Virus record (IMG/VR): IMGVR_UViG_3300025127_000366
Coordinates: 1-20,600 of that record
Origin: a virus
DNA: 20,600 nt
Direction: 5' to 3' (one strand)
The notes under the pieces were generated by a model that had not been told where the DNA came from, searched no databases, and worked only from the letters and a program-made list of their open reading frames with translations. The position numbers were made by a program, and so were the translations under genes. Within the stretch, counting starts at the first letter, position 1. Each line of letters opens with the position of its first letter. This document shows, one piece after another, positions 1-7,440 of this stretch.

Positions 1-962
1 TTACTGTTGCCATTACTTTCCTTTAATAAATCAAAGACACGTTTGTATCTTTTTTGTTGTTCATAAAAGTATTTGGCACCTTTTTCTCTCATATCCTTAA
101 TGCTATTTGGATTTCCTCCAGCTATGATACCAGCACCTAATACTCCATCTGCTCTTGTTACAAACTCTCCGTCTGCTAATTGAGCTAACATCGTATCCTC
201 GTCTTTATCTCCTGCTCCTGATCCATCTTCAACGTAGCCAGTAGCTCTGACATAATTGTTTGAATCGTTTTCATCGTGTGAAACTTTAGAAGGTAAATAG
301 TTTATACCACCCTCATTATATTTTTTTATTTCTGCTATACCACCTGTGTTTAATCTTTGCACATCTAAAGAGTATGGACCCATTCTTCTTTGACCTAGAC
401 CTTGCTCCTCAGGAGCATACACTGAGTCATATTCTTTTTCTTGTCCGGTGGCCGGGTCTATGTATTTATAATTACCTCTTTGTTTTTTCAGTTCTAAGTA
501 ACTCATGTTGTAGCCTGGCATATATATATCAGCTGGGCCCTGATCAAAAGCACCCAATGCAAATGGTACACCACCTGCAGCTAAAGCTATTTTCATTGGA
601 TCGTATTCACCAGTCTCTTTATTTCTAAGAATATCTAACAGATTACCTCCCTTACTAGGATCTTTACCTGAATTTTGTGACGCTAAGAATTTAGGACTTC
701 CTGGAGCAACTGGTACTACTTGAGAGGGTGCTCCCATTCCTATTGATTTTGCAAAATCTGTTTGTCTAAATGGAGTAAAACCACCTGCTGTTCCTACAGA
801 TGCTTGAACACCTGGAACCATCGTTCCTAAATTGTATCCACCATAAGCACCAATACCTGCACCGAATAATCTTCCTAACCCAGAAGCTCCCGATTCTTTT
901 GCAGATCTGTATCCTTGGTATCCACCATAAGCAGCTAACGCGTAAGGTATTAGGTTTAGCAT
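1..962 (-). CDS. Probable virion protein with LADGEFV motif (partial, 3' end off the window)
   Basis: The reading frame is open from ATG at 962 to the window edge (320 codons, no stop), so the C-terminus is missing. The start is supported by an AAGGAG Shine-Dalgarno about 11 bases upstream. The N-terminal 60 residues are rich in Gly, Ala and Tyr with a glycine-zipper look (GGYQGY, GAGIGAYGGY), and a second Gly/Ala-rich hydrophobic stretch lies near 125-140. Residues 205-220 carry LNTGGIAE and NEGGI. Residues 256-275 carry DTMLAQLADGEFVTRADGV, a motif I know from tail and internal virion proteins of many marine phages; its function is unknown. It is the last gene visible in the late transcript, downstream of the glycosyltransferases. 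A structural or ejected-protein role is inferred from motif and position. No catalytic residues are recognised. Confidence 0.85.
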   Translation of the reverse strand, partial: MLNLIPYALAAYGGYQGYRSAKESGASGLGRLFGAGIGAYGGYNLGTMVPGVQASVGTAGGFTPFRQTDFAKSIGMGAPSQVVPVAPGSPKFLASQNSGKDPSKGGNLLDILRNKETGEYDPMKIALAAGGVPFALGAFDQGPADIYMPGYNMSYLELKKQRGNYKYIDPATGQEKEYDSVYAPEEQGLGQRRMGPYSLDVQRLNTGGIAEIKKYNEGGINYLPSKVSHDENDSNNYVRATGYVEDGSGAGDKDEDTMLAQLADGEFVTRADGVLGAGIIAGGNPNSIKDMREKGAKYFYEQQKRYKRVFDLLKESNGNS

Positions 963-1007
963 TTATAAAAATTCTCCTTTTTAGATCTAAACAGAAATAA
1001 TAACATT

Positions 1008-1904
1008 TTACTTGGTTATTATCAACTCATCGACAAATTTACCTGTATATTGGTGTTCTCCTACATGAGTAATCTCATCCAACACAAAGGCATGACATTT
1101 ACCACCTATATCTTTCCATAGCTTACAGAAGCCAAAATCTTCACCAAGGTATGTTTTTTCTACTGGATCATGTAATGTGTCAAAAAAATTCCACATATTC
1201 TTTTTAGGGACTAATTGACTATTAATTACTGTATTTTGTATTATCTCTTTTTGTGGATATGCTTTGATCATCTTCTCAAATACACTTCTTTTAATAAGCA
1301 TTGCTCCTGTAGGACTGTGAGTTACTTCAATTACACCGTTATTTAATTGTATATCTTTTCGGTCAGGCACTCTCATTGGGTATGTATTACCCGCTTGTGA
1401 TAACTGTAAAGGATCTTTTACTAAACCTTGTTTTATTTGTTCAAAACTTTTTTCCCACATAAAAGCCTTCAATGGATATGGTACTGAAATAACATCCTTA
1501 TCAGCTTTCAACATTTTGAATATTGTAGATGAATAAATAAATATATCAGAATCTATAAATAATAAATGAGATGCCTGTGAATCTAAAAAAGCAGAAACAC
1601 ATAAATTACGACCTTGAGTAACTAAGGATGATTTTATTAATGAAAATTCTATAGGGATATTTCTTTTATGGCAAGCTTTTGTAAGGCTAATTAACGCGTT
1701 AACATAATGTAAAGATACTTCTGAATGACATGGGGTGCCTATAAATAAATGCACATCACCCTTCTCTTCTGTTGTATTTTTTAATTCTTTTATAGTTTGA
1801 TAGGTATCTTCATTAGCGTATACCTTTTGTTGATCATTTGGTTTTTCTTTCCAAATAGGTTTTCTTACTTCATCAAAATCATAACCTTGGGGATTGTCGT
1901 TCAT
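1008..1904 (-). CDS. GT-A fold glycosyltransferase
   Basis: This 298-residue protein is a probable nucleotide-sugar-dependent glycosyltransferase of the GT-A fold. A beta strand near residues 50-58 (VHLFIGTPC) opens the fold. It is followed by HLLFIDSDIF, whose DSD at 118-120 is the metal- and nucleotide-binding DxD motif. HSPTGAMLIKR at 196-206 and GEDFGFCKLW at 254-263 match the acceptor and catalytic-loop pattern of phage and bacterial Anp1/GT2-like enzymes. A late THVGEHQYTG (279-288) could supply another metal ligand. The start has an AAAGGAG Shine-Dalgarno. It overlaps the end of the upstream GT-B gene by 26 bases, so the two are probably translated together. Sugar and acceptor cannot be read from the sequence; virion or host-surface glycan is inferred from the virion gene context. 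Confidence 0.85.
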   Translation of the reverse strand: MNDNPQGYDFDEVRKPIWKEKPNDQQKVYANEDTYQTIKELKNTTEEKGDVHLFIGTPCHSEVSLHYVNALISLTKACHKRNIPIEFSLIKSSLVTQGRNLCVSAFLDSQASHLLFIDSDIFIYSSTIFKMLKADKDVISVPYPLKAFMWEKSFEQIKQGLVKDPLQLSQAGNTYPMRVPDRKDIQLNNGVIEVTHSPTGAMLIKRSVFEKMIKAYPQKEIIQNTVINSQLVPKKNMWNFFDTLHDPVEKTYLGEDFGFCKLWKDIGGKCHAFVLDEITHVGEHQYTGKFVDELIITK

Positions 1905-2820
1905 TTAAAGCTCCTTTCAAAAATGCTTCCCACTCTTTTCCTTTTTTCTGCCAAGAATAAAATCTTTTTGCAAACCTTTGTTGTTCTTCAATGTGGTCTT
2001 GTATATGGTTCTCATGAAGTTGAGAACAAGCTACATCAATAGCATGTGCAAATCTTTGTGATAAGATAGGTAAATTATTAGTATAGTTTACATAAATAGG
2101 CCATTCTGAACACGTTTCAAACAAAGCACCAAAATTAGTTGTAATCATATATAATCCAGAACTCATCGCCTCAAGAGCCCCAATACCAAACGTTTCTTCA
2201 AACACACTAGGATGTGTCCACATTTGGTAATCAGTTATTCTCTCCAATATATATTCATTTGGCTTGTAACCAATGTAATTTACATTTTGTAATTGTTCGG
2301 CTTGATCAAATAAAGGTTTGTATAAATGTTCATTCTCTTTGTGAAATTCTTCTCCATAAATTTTTGTACTTGAAAAAACATCAAGAGTTACTCCTGGAGT
2401 TTTGATATATTGCATAGCACCTAATATCACACTTAACCCTCTCCAAGGAGTCGAATGATATAATAATTTAATTGGATCACCCTTTTTATAAATTTTTCTC
2501 TCAGGAAAATGTATAGATCCATTTTTAATTACCATACTTTTTTCAGTTGGTATTTTAAAATAATGTCTAAACTTCTCATAATTCCAATGAGAATTGAAAA
2601 CGTACCAATCATATTCCTTATGTTTTTCTGGTGTGCTAAAAAAATTAAAAAGATTTGGTTGGTCGTAAGAATTTTTTTGCCAAAGTATATTTATTTTATT
2701 TGGATCTAAAGGAACTTTGTAAGGTATTGAGGTGCAAATTTGAACTTGGTCTAATAAAGAATTATCGCAGTGCTTGTACAACATTTCTAGTTGTAACTCT
2801 GTTCCGCCTCTTGGTAGCAT
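1879..2820 (-). CDS. GT-B fold glycosyltransferase (GT4-like)
   Basis: This 313-residue protein resembles GT4-family retaining glycosyltransferases. The C-terminal donor-binding half is clear: HSTPWRGL (122-129) is the phosphate-binding segment and HPSVFEETFGIGALEAM (203-219) holds the E-x7-E pair (E209, E217) typical of GT4. The N-terminus starts abruptly at MLPRGGTELQ, the acceptor-side glycine loop, so the first beta strand usual in this fold is absent. The ATG overlaps the upstream stop as TAATG and I see no better upstream start in this frame, so the short N-terminus seems genuine. Donor and acceptor are unknown. The tight link to the GT-A gene downstream suggests they act on the same glycan. 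Confidence 0.83.
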   Translation of the reverse strand: MLPRGGTELQLEMLYKHCDNSLLDQVQICTSIPYKVPLDPNKINILWQKNSYDQPNLFNFFSTPEKHKEYDWYVFNSHWNYEKFRHYFKIPTEKSMVIKNGSIHFPERKIYKKGDPIKLLYHSTPWRGLSVILGAMQYIKTPGVTLDVFSSTKIYGEEFHKENEHLYKPLFDQAEQLQNVNYIGYKPNEYILERITDYQMWTHPSVFEETFGIGALEAMSSGLYMITTNFGALFETCSEWPIYVNYTNNLPILSQRFAHAIDVACSQLHENHIQDHIEEQQRFAKRFYSWQKKGKEWEAFLKGALNERQSPRL

Positions 2821-3017
2821 TATTCCTTTGTTTTACCAAACAACGTAAGCTTTGCAACTGTAATTTCTAGATCTTGTCTAAAATCATCAGCAGTTGTATC
2901 TGTATCTGGATTTGCAACATCAGCATCAAACTCTGCTTTGTCTGCATAAATTTTTCCAGTTCTTTTATGTTTTACAATTTCCTTAACTTCTGCTGGTACT
3001 TTTGGTAAATCACTCAT
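2820..3017 (-). CDS. Small conserved phage protein of unknown function
   Basis: A 65-residue soluble, charged protein containing VKHKRTGKIYADKAEFDADV, followed by NPDTDTTADDFRQDLEITV. I recognise this KHxRTGKxY pattern from short proteins in marine T7-like and pelagiphage late regions, none with a known function as far as I recall. There is no membrane segment, cysteine pair or catalytic motif. It lies between the 42-residue basic protein and the GT-B gene; its TAA overlaps the GT-B ATG by one base. The context suggests a virion or assembly accessory role, which is only inference. Confidence 0.75.
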   Translation of the reverse strand: MSDLPKVPAEVKEIVKHKRTGKIYADKAEFDADVANPDTDTTADDFRQDLEITVAKLTLFGKTKE

Positions 3018-3019
3018 TA

Positions 3020-3148
3020 TTATCTTCCTTGTTTGTTGTATTTCTTATAATCTCTTTTCTCTCCTTTTGAAAGGCTTTTTTTGTGCCTTCGAGGCCTCTT
3101 ACGTGGTTTTGGTCTAGGTGTAAAATTTGTAAATTTTTGTCTAGCCAT
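3020..3148 (-). CDS. Very basic 42-residue conserved phage protein
   Basis: Reading the minus strand from ATG at 3148 to TAA at 3020 gives a 42-residue protein starting MARQKFTNFTPRPKPRKRP and ending KKYNKQGR. Lys and Arg make up 18 of 42 residues, and the N-terminal half is Pro-rich. The same layout (FTxFxPRPKPxKRPxRHKKS, then KRxYKxYxxQGR) is one I recall from short proteins in marine cyanophage and pelagiphage tail regions. The ATG overlaps the stop of the upstream gene by 8 bases, and the next gene begins 2 bases after its stop, exactly as expected for a packed operon. The charge suggests nucleic-acid binding or packing in the virion, but no function is established. Confidence 0.8.
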   Translation of the reverse strand: MARQKFTNFTPRPKPRKRPRRHKKSLSKGEKRDYKKYNKQGR

Positions 3149-3491
3149 TTTCCTGTGATCTGTCTATTTGTGCATAACTTATAGCACCTTGTATTGCATT
3201 ACTTCCTGTAGCTGCCTGCACTGTAATTGCATCTCCTGCTTCTAGGTTTAAAGTTTGTGGTGAAGCATTAACTTGTGATTTGGCTGCAACATCGTCTCTA
3301 AAAAATTCATATTCTGTATTAGAATCAGAAGAGTCTACAAGATTCATATTTACTAGAATGGCTGATGAAGCATCGTTGTTTGCACAGTAAATACTTTTAA
3401 CTATTATAGTTGCATTAGTAGGACATGTAAGTGCTGTAGTCTTACCAGTGCTAGCTTGTTTGAATCCTTGGTTTTTATATAAAATCGTCAT
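3141..3491 (-). CDS. Small beta-rich virion protein
   Basis: A 116-residue protein rich in Thr, Ser, Ala and Asn, with alternating beta-strand patterns. It starts MTILYKNQGFKQ and continues TALTCPTNATIIVKSIYCAN, then LEAGDAITVQAATG near the C-terminus. This pattern (short N-terminal handle, a CPxxxxxIVKSIYxAN strand, an LEAGDxxTxQA strand) is common in small phage proteins thought to be jelly-roll-like virion components. No enzyme motif is present. Its ATG overlaps the TGA of the upstream 54-residue gene (ATGA). A capsid- or tail-decoration role is inferred from composition and context. Confidence 0.75.
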   Translation of the reverse strand: MTILYKNQGFKQASTGKTTALTCPTNATIIVKSIYCANNDASSAILVNMNLVDSSDSNTEYEFFRDDVAAKSQVNASPQTLNLEAGDAITVQAATGSNAIQGAISYAQIDRSQENG

Positions 3492-3652
3492 GATAAAAAA
3501 TAATTAAAAGCATCTTGTTCATTTTTTAAATCTTGTTGAAAAGCAAAATTTAGTTGTGATCTTAAAGTTTCCAAAGCTTCTAACACTTGTCTTTGGTTAG
3601 ATGGATCATAATTTTCTTTTGGTTCTGGTATTGTTATATTTATTTTTGCCAT
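3488..3652 (-). CDS. Small conserved phage protein, 54 residues
   Basis: ATG at 3652 to TGA at 3488 encodes 54 residues beginning MAKINITIPEPKENYDPSNQ. The second half is helical and acidic/amphipathic (QVLEALETLRSQL, then QQDLKNEQDAFNYFLS). I recall similar short proteins with a helix ending NEQEAFNFFL in marine phage tail regions; function unknown. The start overlaps the upstream stop as TAATG and its stop overlaps the next start as ATGA, which strongly supports it as a real gene. A small scaffolding or assembly role is possible but unproven. Confidence 0.78.
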   Translation of the reverse strand: MAKINITIPEPKENYDPSNQRQVLEALETLRSQLNFAFQQDLKNEQDAFNYFLS

Positions 3653-4191
3653 TAAAAAATTTTACCTTTTTGCCATTCCCAACAATAGGGTGAATGTCTT
3701 ATCCTATTATACATCTCAATATCTAAATGTAAATATTTCTCGAGTTCTTTTTTATCTTCGAACACGTATTTACTTGTACTTTTATTGAGAAAATTACTTT
3801 TATTAAAGTGTTGTTTAAGAAAAAGATTTAAATCTTTTAAATCCACATACCAATTTACGTTGGCATTTATCAAATAACACATTTGTGAACTTGTGTGATT
3901 TACATCTCCCCTGGCCATTGAACTTGGTTCATGATAAGAACAAAATGTTTTTTCAACATCTATTTCATCAATATCTAAACCATGTCTAGCTAAATCATAT
4001 CCTAAGCCATGTATATATCTTTCAACTGGTTCTCTAATAACAGTCCAACAAACTTTATTTAGATTTCTTTTATTTGTAATTTTAGGATTTAAATCTTCAA
4101 TTGTTTTTCTTACACTTGTACAAGCATTTTTATGAATGAGCAGATATTGAAATTTTTCTGTTTCGTAAAATTCTAAATTTTGGAAAAACAC
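3652..4191 (-). CDS. Sulfotransferase-like protein
   Basis: A 179-residue protein resembling cytosolic/Golgi-type PAPS-dependent sulfotransferases. Residues 17-31 (LLIHKNACTSVRKTI) match the 5'-phosphosulfate-binding loop usually written hPKxGxTSl. Residues 48-63 (CWTVIREPVERYIHGL) match the 3'-phosphate-binding RDPxxRfxS block, with R53, P55 and R58 present but His at position 61 where Ser is usual. It is shorter than most family members (about 250-300 residues). The start is GTG overlapping the upstream TAG (TAGTG); no ATG lies ahead of the first motif, so GTG is chosen. Acceptor unknown. Its position in a virion block with two glycosyltransferases suggests sulfation of a glycan, which is inference. 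Confidence 0.7.
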   Translation of the reverse strand: MFFQNLEFYETEKFQYLLIHKNACTSVRKTIEDLNPKITNKRNLNKVCWTVIREPVERYIHGLGYDLARHGLDIDEIDVEKTFCSYHEPSSMARGDVNHTSSQMCYLINANVNWYVDLKDLNLFLKQHFNKSNFLNKSTSKYVFEDKKELEKYLHLDIEMYNRIRHSPYCWEWQKGKIF

Positions 4192-4997
4192 TATTTGAAT
4201 CTTGCTGATCTTGGTGGACCTGATAGTTTACCAGCAGCACCCATCATTCTATCTCTTGCAGTTGTTGCTGCAGACGTGTCCTTCATACCCATGGTAGTAT
4301 TTGGTTGACCTCCACCACCAGTACTTTGTGGCTGTTCTGGAATGCTAGATATGTTGTCCATTTTACCAGTGTTATACGCAGTCATCGTTGCAATTTGTTG
4401 TGGTGAAGCGTTTGCTAATTTTATTTGTTGAAGTTTTGCATTATCAGCTACCATTCGATTTTGTAATTCAGTTCTTCTTTTTATCAAATTGGATGGGTCT
4501 TTTCCTTGTTTAAGTAATCTTGGAATACCTTTATTTGTAATTACATCAATTCTTTTTTGATATGATTTATCTAAACCAATGTTTATTGGATCACCAAATT
4601 TACCCCCAGTAATTTTATTTATAAAACCACCACTTATTGGATTATACCCTTGCATTAAATCACCTTGTTGAATTCTACCAATATCATCTAAACCGTACAA
4701 TCCTGCAAAATAATCTCTAGATTGTGTTACCACTGGATCTTCTTGTGGTATTAGCATTCTAGCTATTGCACCAGTGGCAGATCTTTCACCAAAAGGTAAG
4801 AAAGATGCTAAATCTCTTAAACCAAACGGTTTATTTTTTTCTGCTATTTTATTTTTTACTATGTCCTTACTATTGTTTAAAGGTGCTATGCCTGAAGCTT
4901 GTTGCATCATAAAATTTCTAAATGTAGGGTAATCACCATACTTTGCTTGTAGGTTTGGATTTGCTAAATATTCAGCTAAAAATTCATCTTGCATCAT
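4191..4997 (-). CDS. Uncharacterised phage protein, probably virion-associated
   Basis: A 268-residue protein with no enzyme motif I can name. Residues 1-30 (MMQDEFLAEYLANPNL, then YPTFRNFMM) form a helical start. Residues 60-90 (LRDLASFLPFGERSATG) and 93-135 (YGLDDIGRIQQGDLMQGYNPISGGF) resemble proteins I recall from uncultured marine phages. Residues 150-210 are basic and helical, probably a coiled coil (RRTELQNRMVADNAKLQQI). The tail is low-complexity and Gly-rich (QSTGGGGQPNTTMGM) and ends SGPPRSARFK. Its ATG overlaps the stop of the gp10-like gene (TAATG). That coupling suggests a tail or ejected protein; function unknown. Confidence 0.75.
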   Translation of the reverse strand: MMQDEFLAEYLANPNLQAKYGDYPTFRNFMMQQASGIAPLNNSKDIVKNKIAEKNKPFGLRDLASFLPFGERSATGAIARMLIPQEDPVVTQSRDYFAGLYGLDDIGRIQQGDLMQGYNPISGGFINKITGGKFGDPINIGLDKSYQKRIDVITNKGIPRLLKQGKDPSNLIKRRTELQNRMVADNAKLQQIKLANASPQQIATMTAYNTGKMDNISSIPEQPQSTGGGGQPNTTMGMKDTSAATTARDRMMGAAGKLSGPPRSARFK

Positions 4998-7165
4998 TAT
5001 CGCATTCCATCTGGTTGTGTATCAGCTCTAAAAGTACCATAACGCCAAGCTTGATTAGTTGATGTATTTTCTACTTTCAAACTTGCAAACCTTGCTCTAG
5101 CTCTTGTATCAACTTTTTGAGTTGAGTTGTTAATTGTAAAAGGTCCAAGTGGAGATGATGTTTCCGTATCCACAGGAAAATTTTTCAATAAAATAGATAC
5201 TTTAGCATCTCCTGTAAGAACTTTAAAGTCTGGCACAAACCTACGCATGCTCATAAAAAATTGACCATTACCTTCAATATCTAGATCAAAATCTCCAGAT
5301 TGAATAAATGATACAATAGCTGTTGATGTTCCTGTTGAAGATACTTCGTTGATGCCTTCTTCGTGAGAAAAATAAGTCGTAGCTCCATTGGTATTTGTTA
5401 CTCCAATTATTGTAGGAAAAGTTGGAGTTGCATTACTTATAAATTGTGTGGCATATGGATTATCAAATATAGTTGCATCCTCATAAGTTGTTCGTGGTAA
5501 AGTTCCTGTGGTCCATACTTTCTCATCATAATTATAAGATACAATTCGATCAATTTCTGTAGATCCATTTTTTGCATAAAACCAATTTATTTCTGAAAAC
5601 AAATTATTAATTCCTGCATATACTATTTCACCTGCAGTATAGTTTATACCTAGGTTGTCGCCTGTATCTAAAAATACAAAGTCTTCTACAAGACAAGGTA
5701 ATCCTTTTACAGTACCATCAAATACAAAAAAACCACCTGACTGTCCCATCCAATATACAGCACCATTAACAAAAGCCATAGAATGTTGTCCTATAGCACC
5801 ACAGTTAGAACCTACTTGTCTTATAGAAAAAGTAAAAGGTGGGCCTACAAACTGCATGATGTATGCAGCCGTATCCGTCAAAATTAAAATATAGTCTTTA
5901 CCTTTTGCAGCTCCAACAATTTTTGTACCTGAGTCAAGTCTAAAAGTTCCTGCTGTGTTAGTTGAAGTTGGCGTATAAGTGCTTTTGCTTTCTTGATCTG
6001 AAAATCTAATAAACATTTTATCTTGTGTATCAGTGTCACCTATTGTTGTTTCTGTGCCTAGCATAATAATATGCCTATCTCTCTCTGAAACTATTGACAT
6101 TACTGATGCTGTTGGAGCTCCTGTCACAATGACGGCTCTAGTAGAGAGTGCATTGGGATCAGCATGAATTGGATTCCAAGAAAATGTTTTACCATTTTTT
6201 ACTGTAGCAATTAATTGTTCACCAAAATTATCTAAAGACCATGAAGCAGGGTCTAGGACAACTGTAGAAGTCGTAGTCGCTTGTCCCCATCCAATAAAGT
6301 TAGATGCGTCTGTTACTGTCGCCAAGTTGCTGTGTGACGCTGCTGTAGTTCCTGAAGCTCCCCTTGATGCTATAACAATGTCATTACTGCTAATTGAGCT
6401 ATAAGTAATAAGCTCTGCTCCAATTAAGACGGTTCCTGAAGTAGGCAATCCAGTGGTCGATGTCAAAGTTATATTGGTTACAGAACCGTTGTTACCACCG
6501 GAAGCTGTTAGTGCTCCATTTAGAGTAGTGGTCAAAGCTCCTGAAACCGTACCTCCGTATTGTCCAGTTCCAAAACCAAAACCAAATGTTTGTGTTAACG
6601 GTCCAAATTGTGCATACGGATTAATGGTCGCTGCTCCGGTGGCCGTTGTTGTGCCTGATGCAGCAGAGGATACTTGTATTGTAAACGTGTTTGTTGTTGC
6701 TGATAATACTTCAAAAGGATTATCGGTAAAAAGTGTTGTAGCATATCCTGATCCAGTGGGAACAGTTACGCTTGTAAATGTAAATAAATCTCCAGCTACT
6801 AAACCGTGTGAGGTTTTATTTACAGTAATGGTTTGTGGAGCAGATGTAGAGGAAATAGTAAAAGTGGCACCTGTTATTGCTGTATCAAGTGGGGTGACAT
6901 CATAAAATGCACCACTATAATATACAAACAAAGCTTTGTGAGTTCCTATTGCAGCATAGGATCTACCGTCAAGATCTGACCATATATGTTGCTCTCTTGC
7001 AGCCCCTACTAGTGTATTAGAAGTTAATTGTCTCCATCCACCTATTTTTTCAGGTAATCCATATCTAAACCTAACATTATCCCCATCAGTCCATTGACCT
7101 TCGGCTCCTGTTTCTGTGACTTGTTTGTTAAATCCTGGTCTAATATTTACACTATTTAAAGGCAT
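4997..7165 (-). CDS. P22 gp10-like packaged-DNA stabilisation / tail protein with inserted beta domains
   Basis: A 722-residue protein. Residues 3-45 (NIRPGFNKQVTETGAEGQW, then DGDNVRFRYGLPEKIGGW) match the N-terminal signature of the phage stabilisation protein family represented by P22 gp10, a tail component that closes the portal after packaging. P22 gp10 is about 470 residues, so this one is much longer. Two insertions are visible: a beta-rich segment near 98-180 (ISSTSAPQTITVNKTSHGL) and a small domain near 228-286 (GTVLIGAELITYSSISSND). The second splits the GFGTGQYGG and GWGQ segments that adjoin in shorter relatives. No Shine-Dalgarno precedes the ATG; instead a perfect TATAAT sits 5 bases upstream. 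The next gene starts on its stop codon. Confidence 0.82.
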   Translation of the reverse strand: MPLNSVNIRPGFNKQVTETGAEGQWTDGDNVRFRYGLPEKIGGWRQLTSNTLVGAAREQHIWSDLDGRSYAAIGTHKALFVYYSGAFYDVTPLDTAITGATFTISSTSAPQTITVNKTSHGLVAGDLFTFTSVTVPTGSGYATTLFTDNPFEVLSATTNTFTIQVSSAASGTTTATGAATINPYAQFGPLTQTFGFGFGTGQYGGTVSGALTTTLNGALTASGGNNGSVTNITLTSTTGLPTSGTVLIGAELITYSSISSNDIVIASRGASGTTAASHSNLATVTDASNFIGWGQATTTSTVVLDPASWSLDNFGEQLIATVKNGKTFSWNPIHADPNALSTRAVIVTGAPTASVMSIVSERDRHIIMLGTETTIGDTDTQDKMFIRFSDQESKSTYTPTSTNTAGTFRLDSGTKIVGAAKGKDYILILTDTAAYIMQFVGPPFTFSIRQVGSNCGAIGQHSMAFVNGAVYWMGQSGGFFVFDGTVKGLPCLVEDFVFLDTGDNLGINYTAGEIVYAGINNLFSEINWFYAKNGSTEIDRIVSYNYDEKVWTTGTLPRTTYEDATIFDNPYATQFISNATPTFPTIIGVTNTNGATTYFSHEEGINEVSSTGTSTAIVSFIQSGDFDLDIEGNGQFFMSMRRFVPDFKVLTGDAKVSILLKNFPVDTETSSPLGPFTINNSTQKVDTRARARFASLKVENTSTNQAWRYGTFRADTQPDGMR

Positions 7166-7170
7166 AGGCT

Positions 7171-7199
7171 ATTATACTACATAGATAGCTTTGTTTAAA
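7171..7199 (-). promoter_or_regulatory. Candidate sigma70-type promoter before the gp10-like gene
   Basis: On the minus strand TTTAAA (7199-7194, four of six matches to the -35 consensus) is separated by exactly 17 bases from TATAAT (7176-7171, perfect -10). The start codon of the gp10-like gene is 5 bases after TATAAT, so the transcript would be leaderless or nearly so. That agrees with the missing Shine-Dalgarno in front of this gene. The site lies in a 29-base gap in an otherwise tightly packed late operon. AT-rich DNA gives chance matches, so this remains a candidate. Confidence 0.45.
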
Positions 7200-7440
7200 G
7201 GCTTTCGGGTTTTTTTGGTTCTGTGCCCTCTGCATTTGTGTTATCTTTTGATATAATTTTTCTTACTTCTGGTTGAAAATGCTTTTGAAAAGATGCAACT
7301 ATTGCTACTAAATGATTGCCAAAATGTCTGAATGATTCTGGTGTAAAATGTATCCTTTTATGTCTTTTAATTATCTCAACTTCAGCATCTGAAAATTCAA
7401 TGTCTGCTGATCCGTCTTTTGGGCTTTGTTTAAATATCAT
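7195..7440 (-). CDS. Small hypothetical phage protein
   Basis: An 81-residue soluble protein starting MIFKQSPKDGSADIEFSDAE. The middle is helical and His-rich (IIKRHKRIHFTPESFRHFGN, then HLVAIVASFQKHF), and the C-terminus is charged and disordered. I do not recognise a family function. Its ATG overlaps the stop of the upstream oxygenase by four bases (ATGA), so it is translated with the oxygenase group, but it could belong with the tail genes downstream. The pattern D-A-E-V-E-I-I plus a helical core looks like a small binding or regulatory protein; that is a guess. Confidence 0.7.
   Translation of the reverse strand: MIFKQSPKDGSADIEFSDAEVEIIKRHKRIHFTPESFRHFGNHLVAIVASFQKHFQPEVRKIISKDNTNAEGTEPKKPESL

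Noticed and set aside
374-628. Plus-strand frame in the left-edge region
   Set aside because: It lies opposite a complete minus-strand frame with a good start and a known motif.
963-1007. Extended -10 like sequence (TGTTATTAT) ahead of the left-edge gene
   Set aside because: No acceptable -35 is seen at the right spacing and such AT-rich matches are expected by chance.
3075-3105. Short inverted repeat (aggc/gcct) as a terminator
   Set aside because: The stem is only about four bases, lies inside the 42-residue gene and has no U-tract in the transcribed direction.
6453-6905. A 150-codon open frame on the plus strand opposite the gp10-like gene
   Set aside because: It mirrors Thr/Ser-rich codons of the real minus-strand gene, has no Shine-Dalgarno or recognisable motif and would be the only plus-strand gene.
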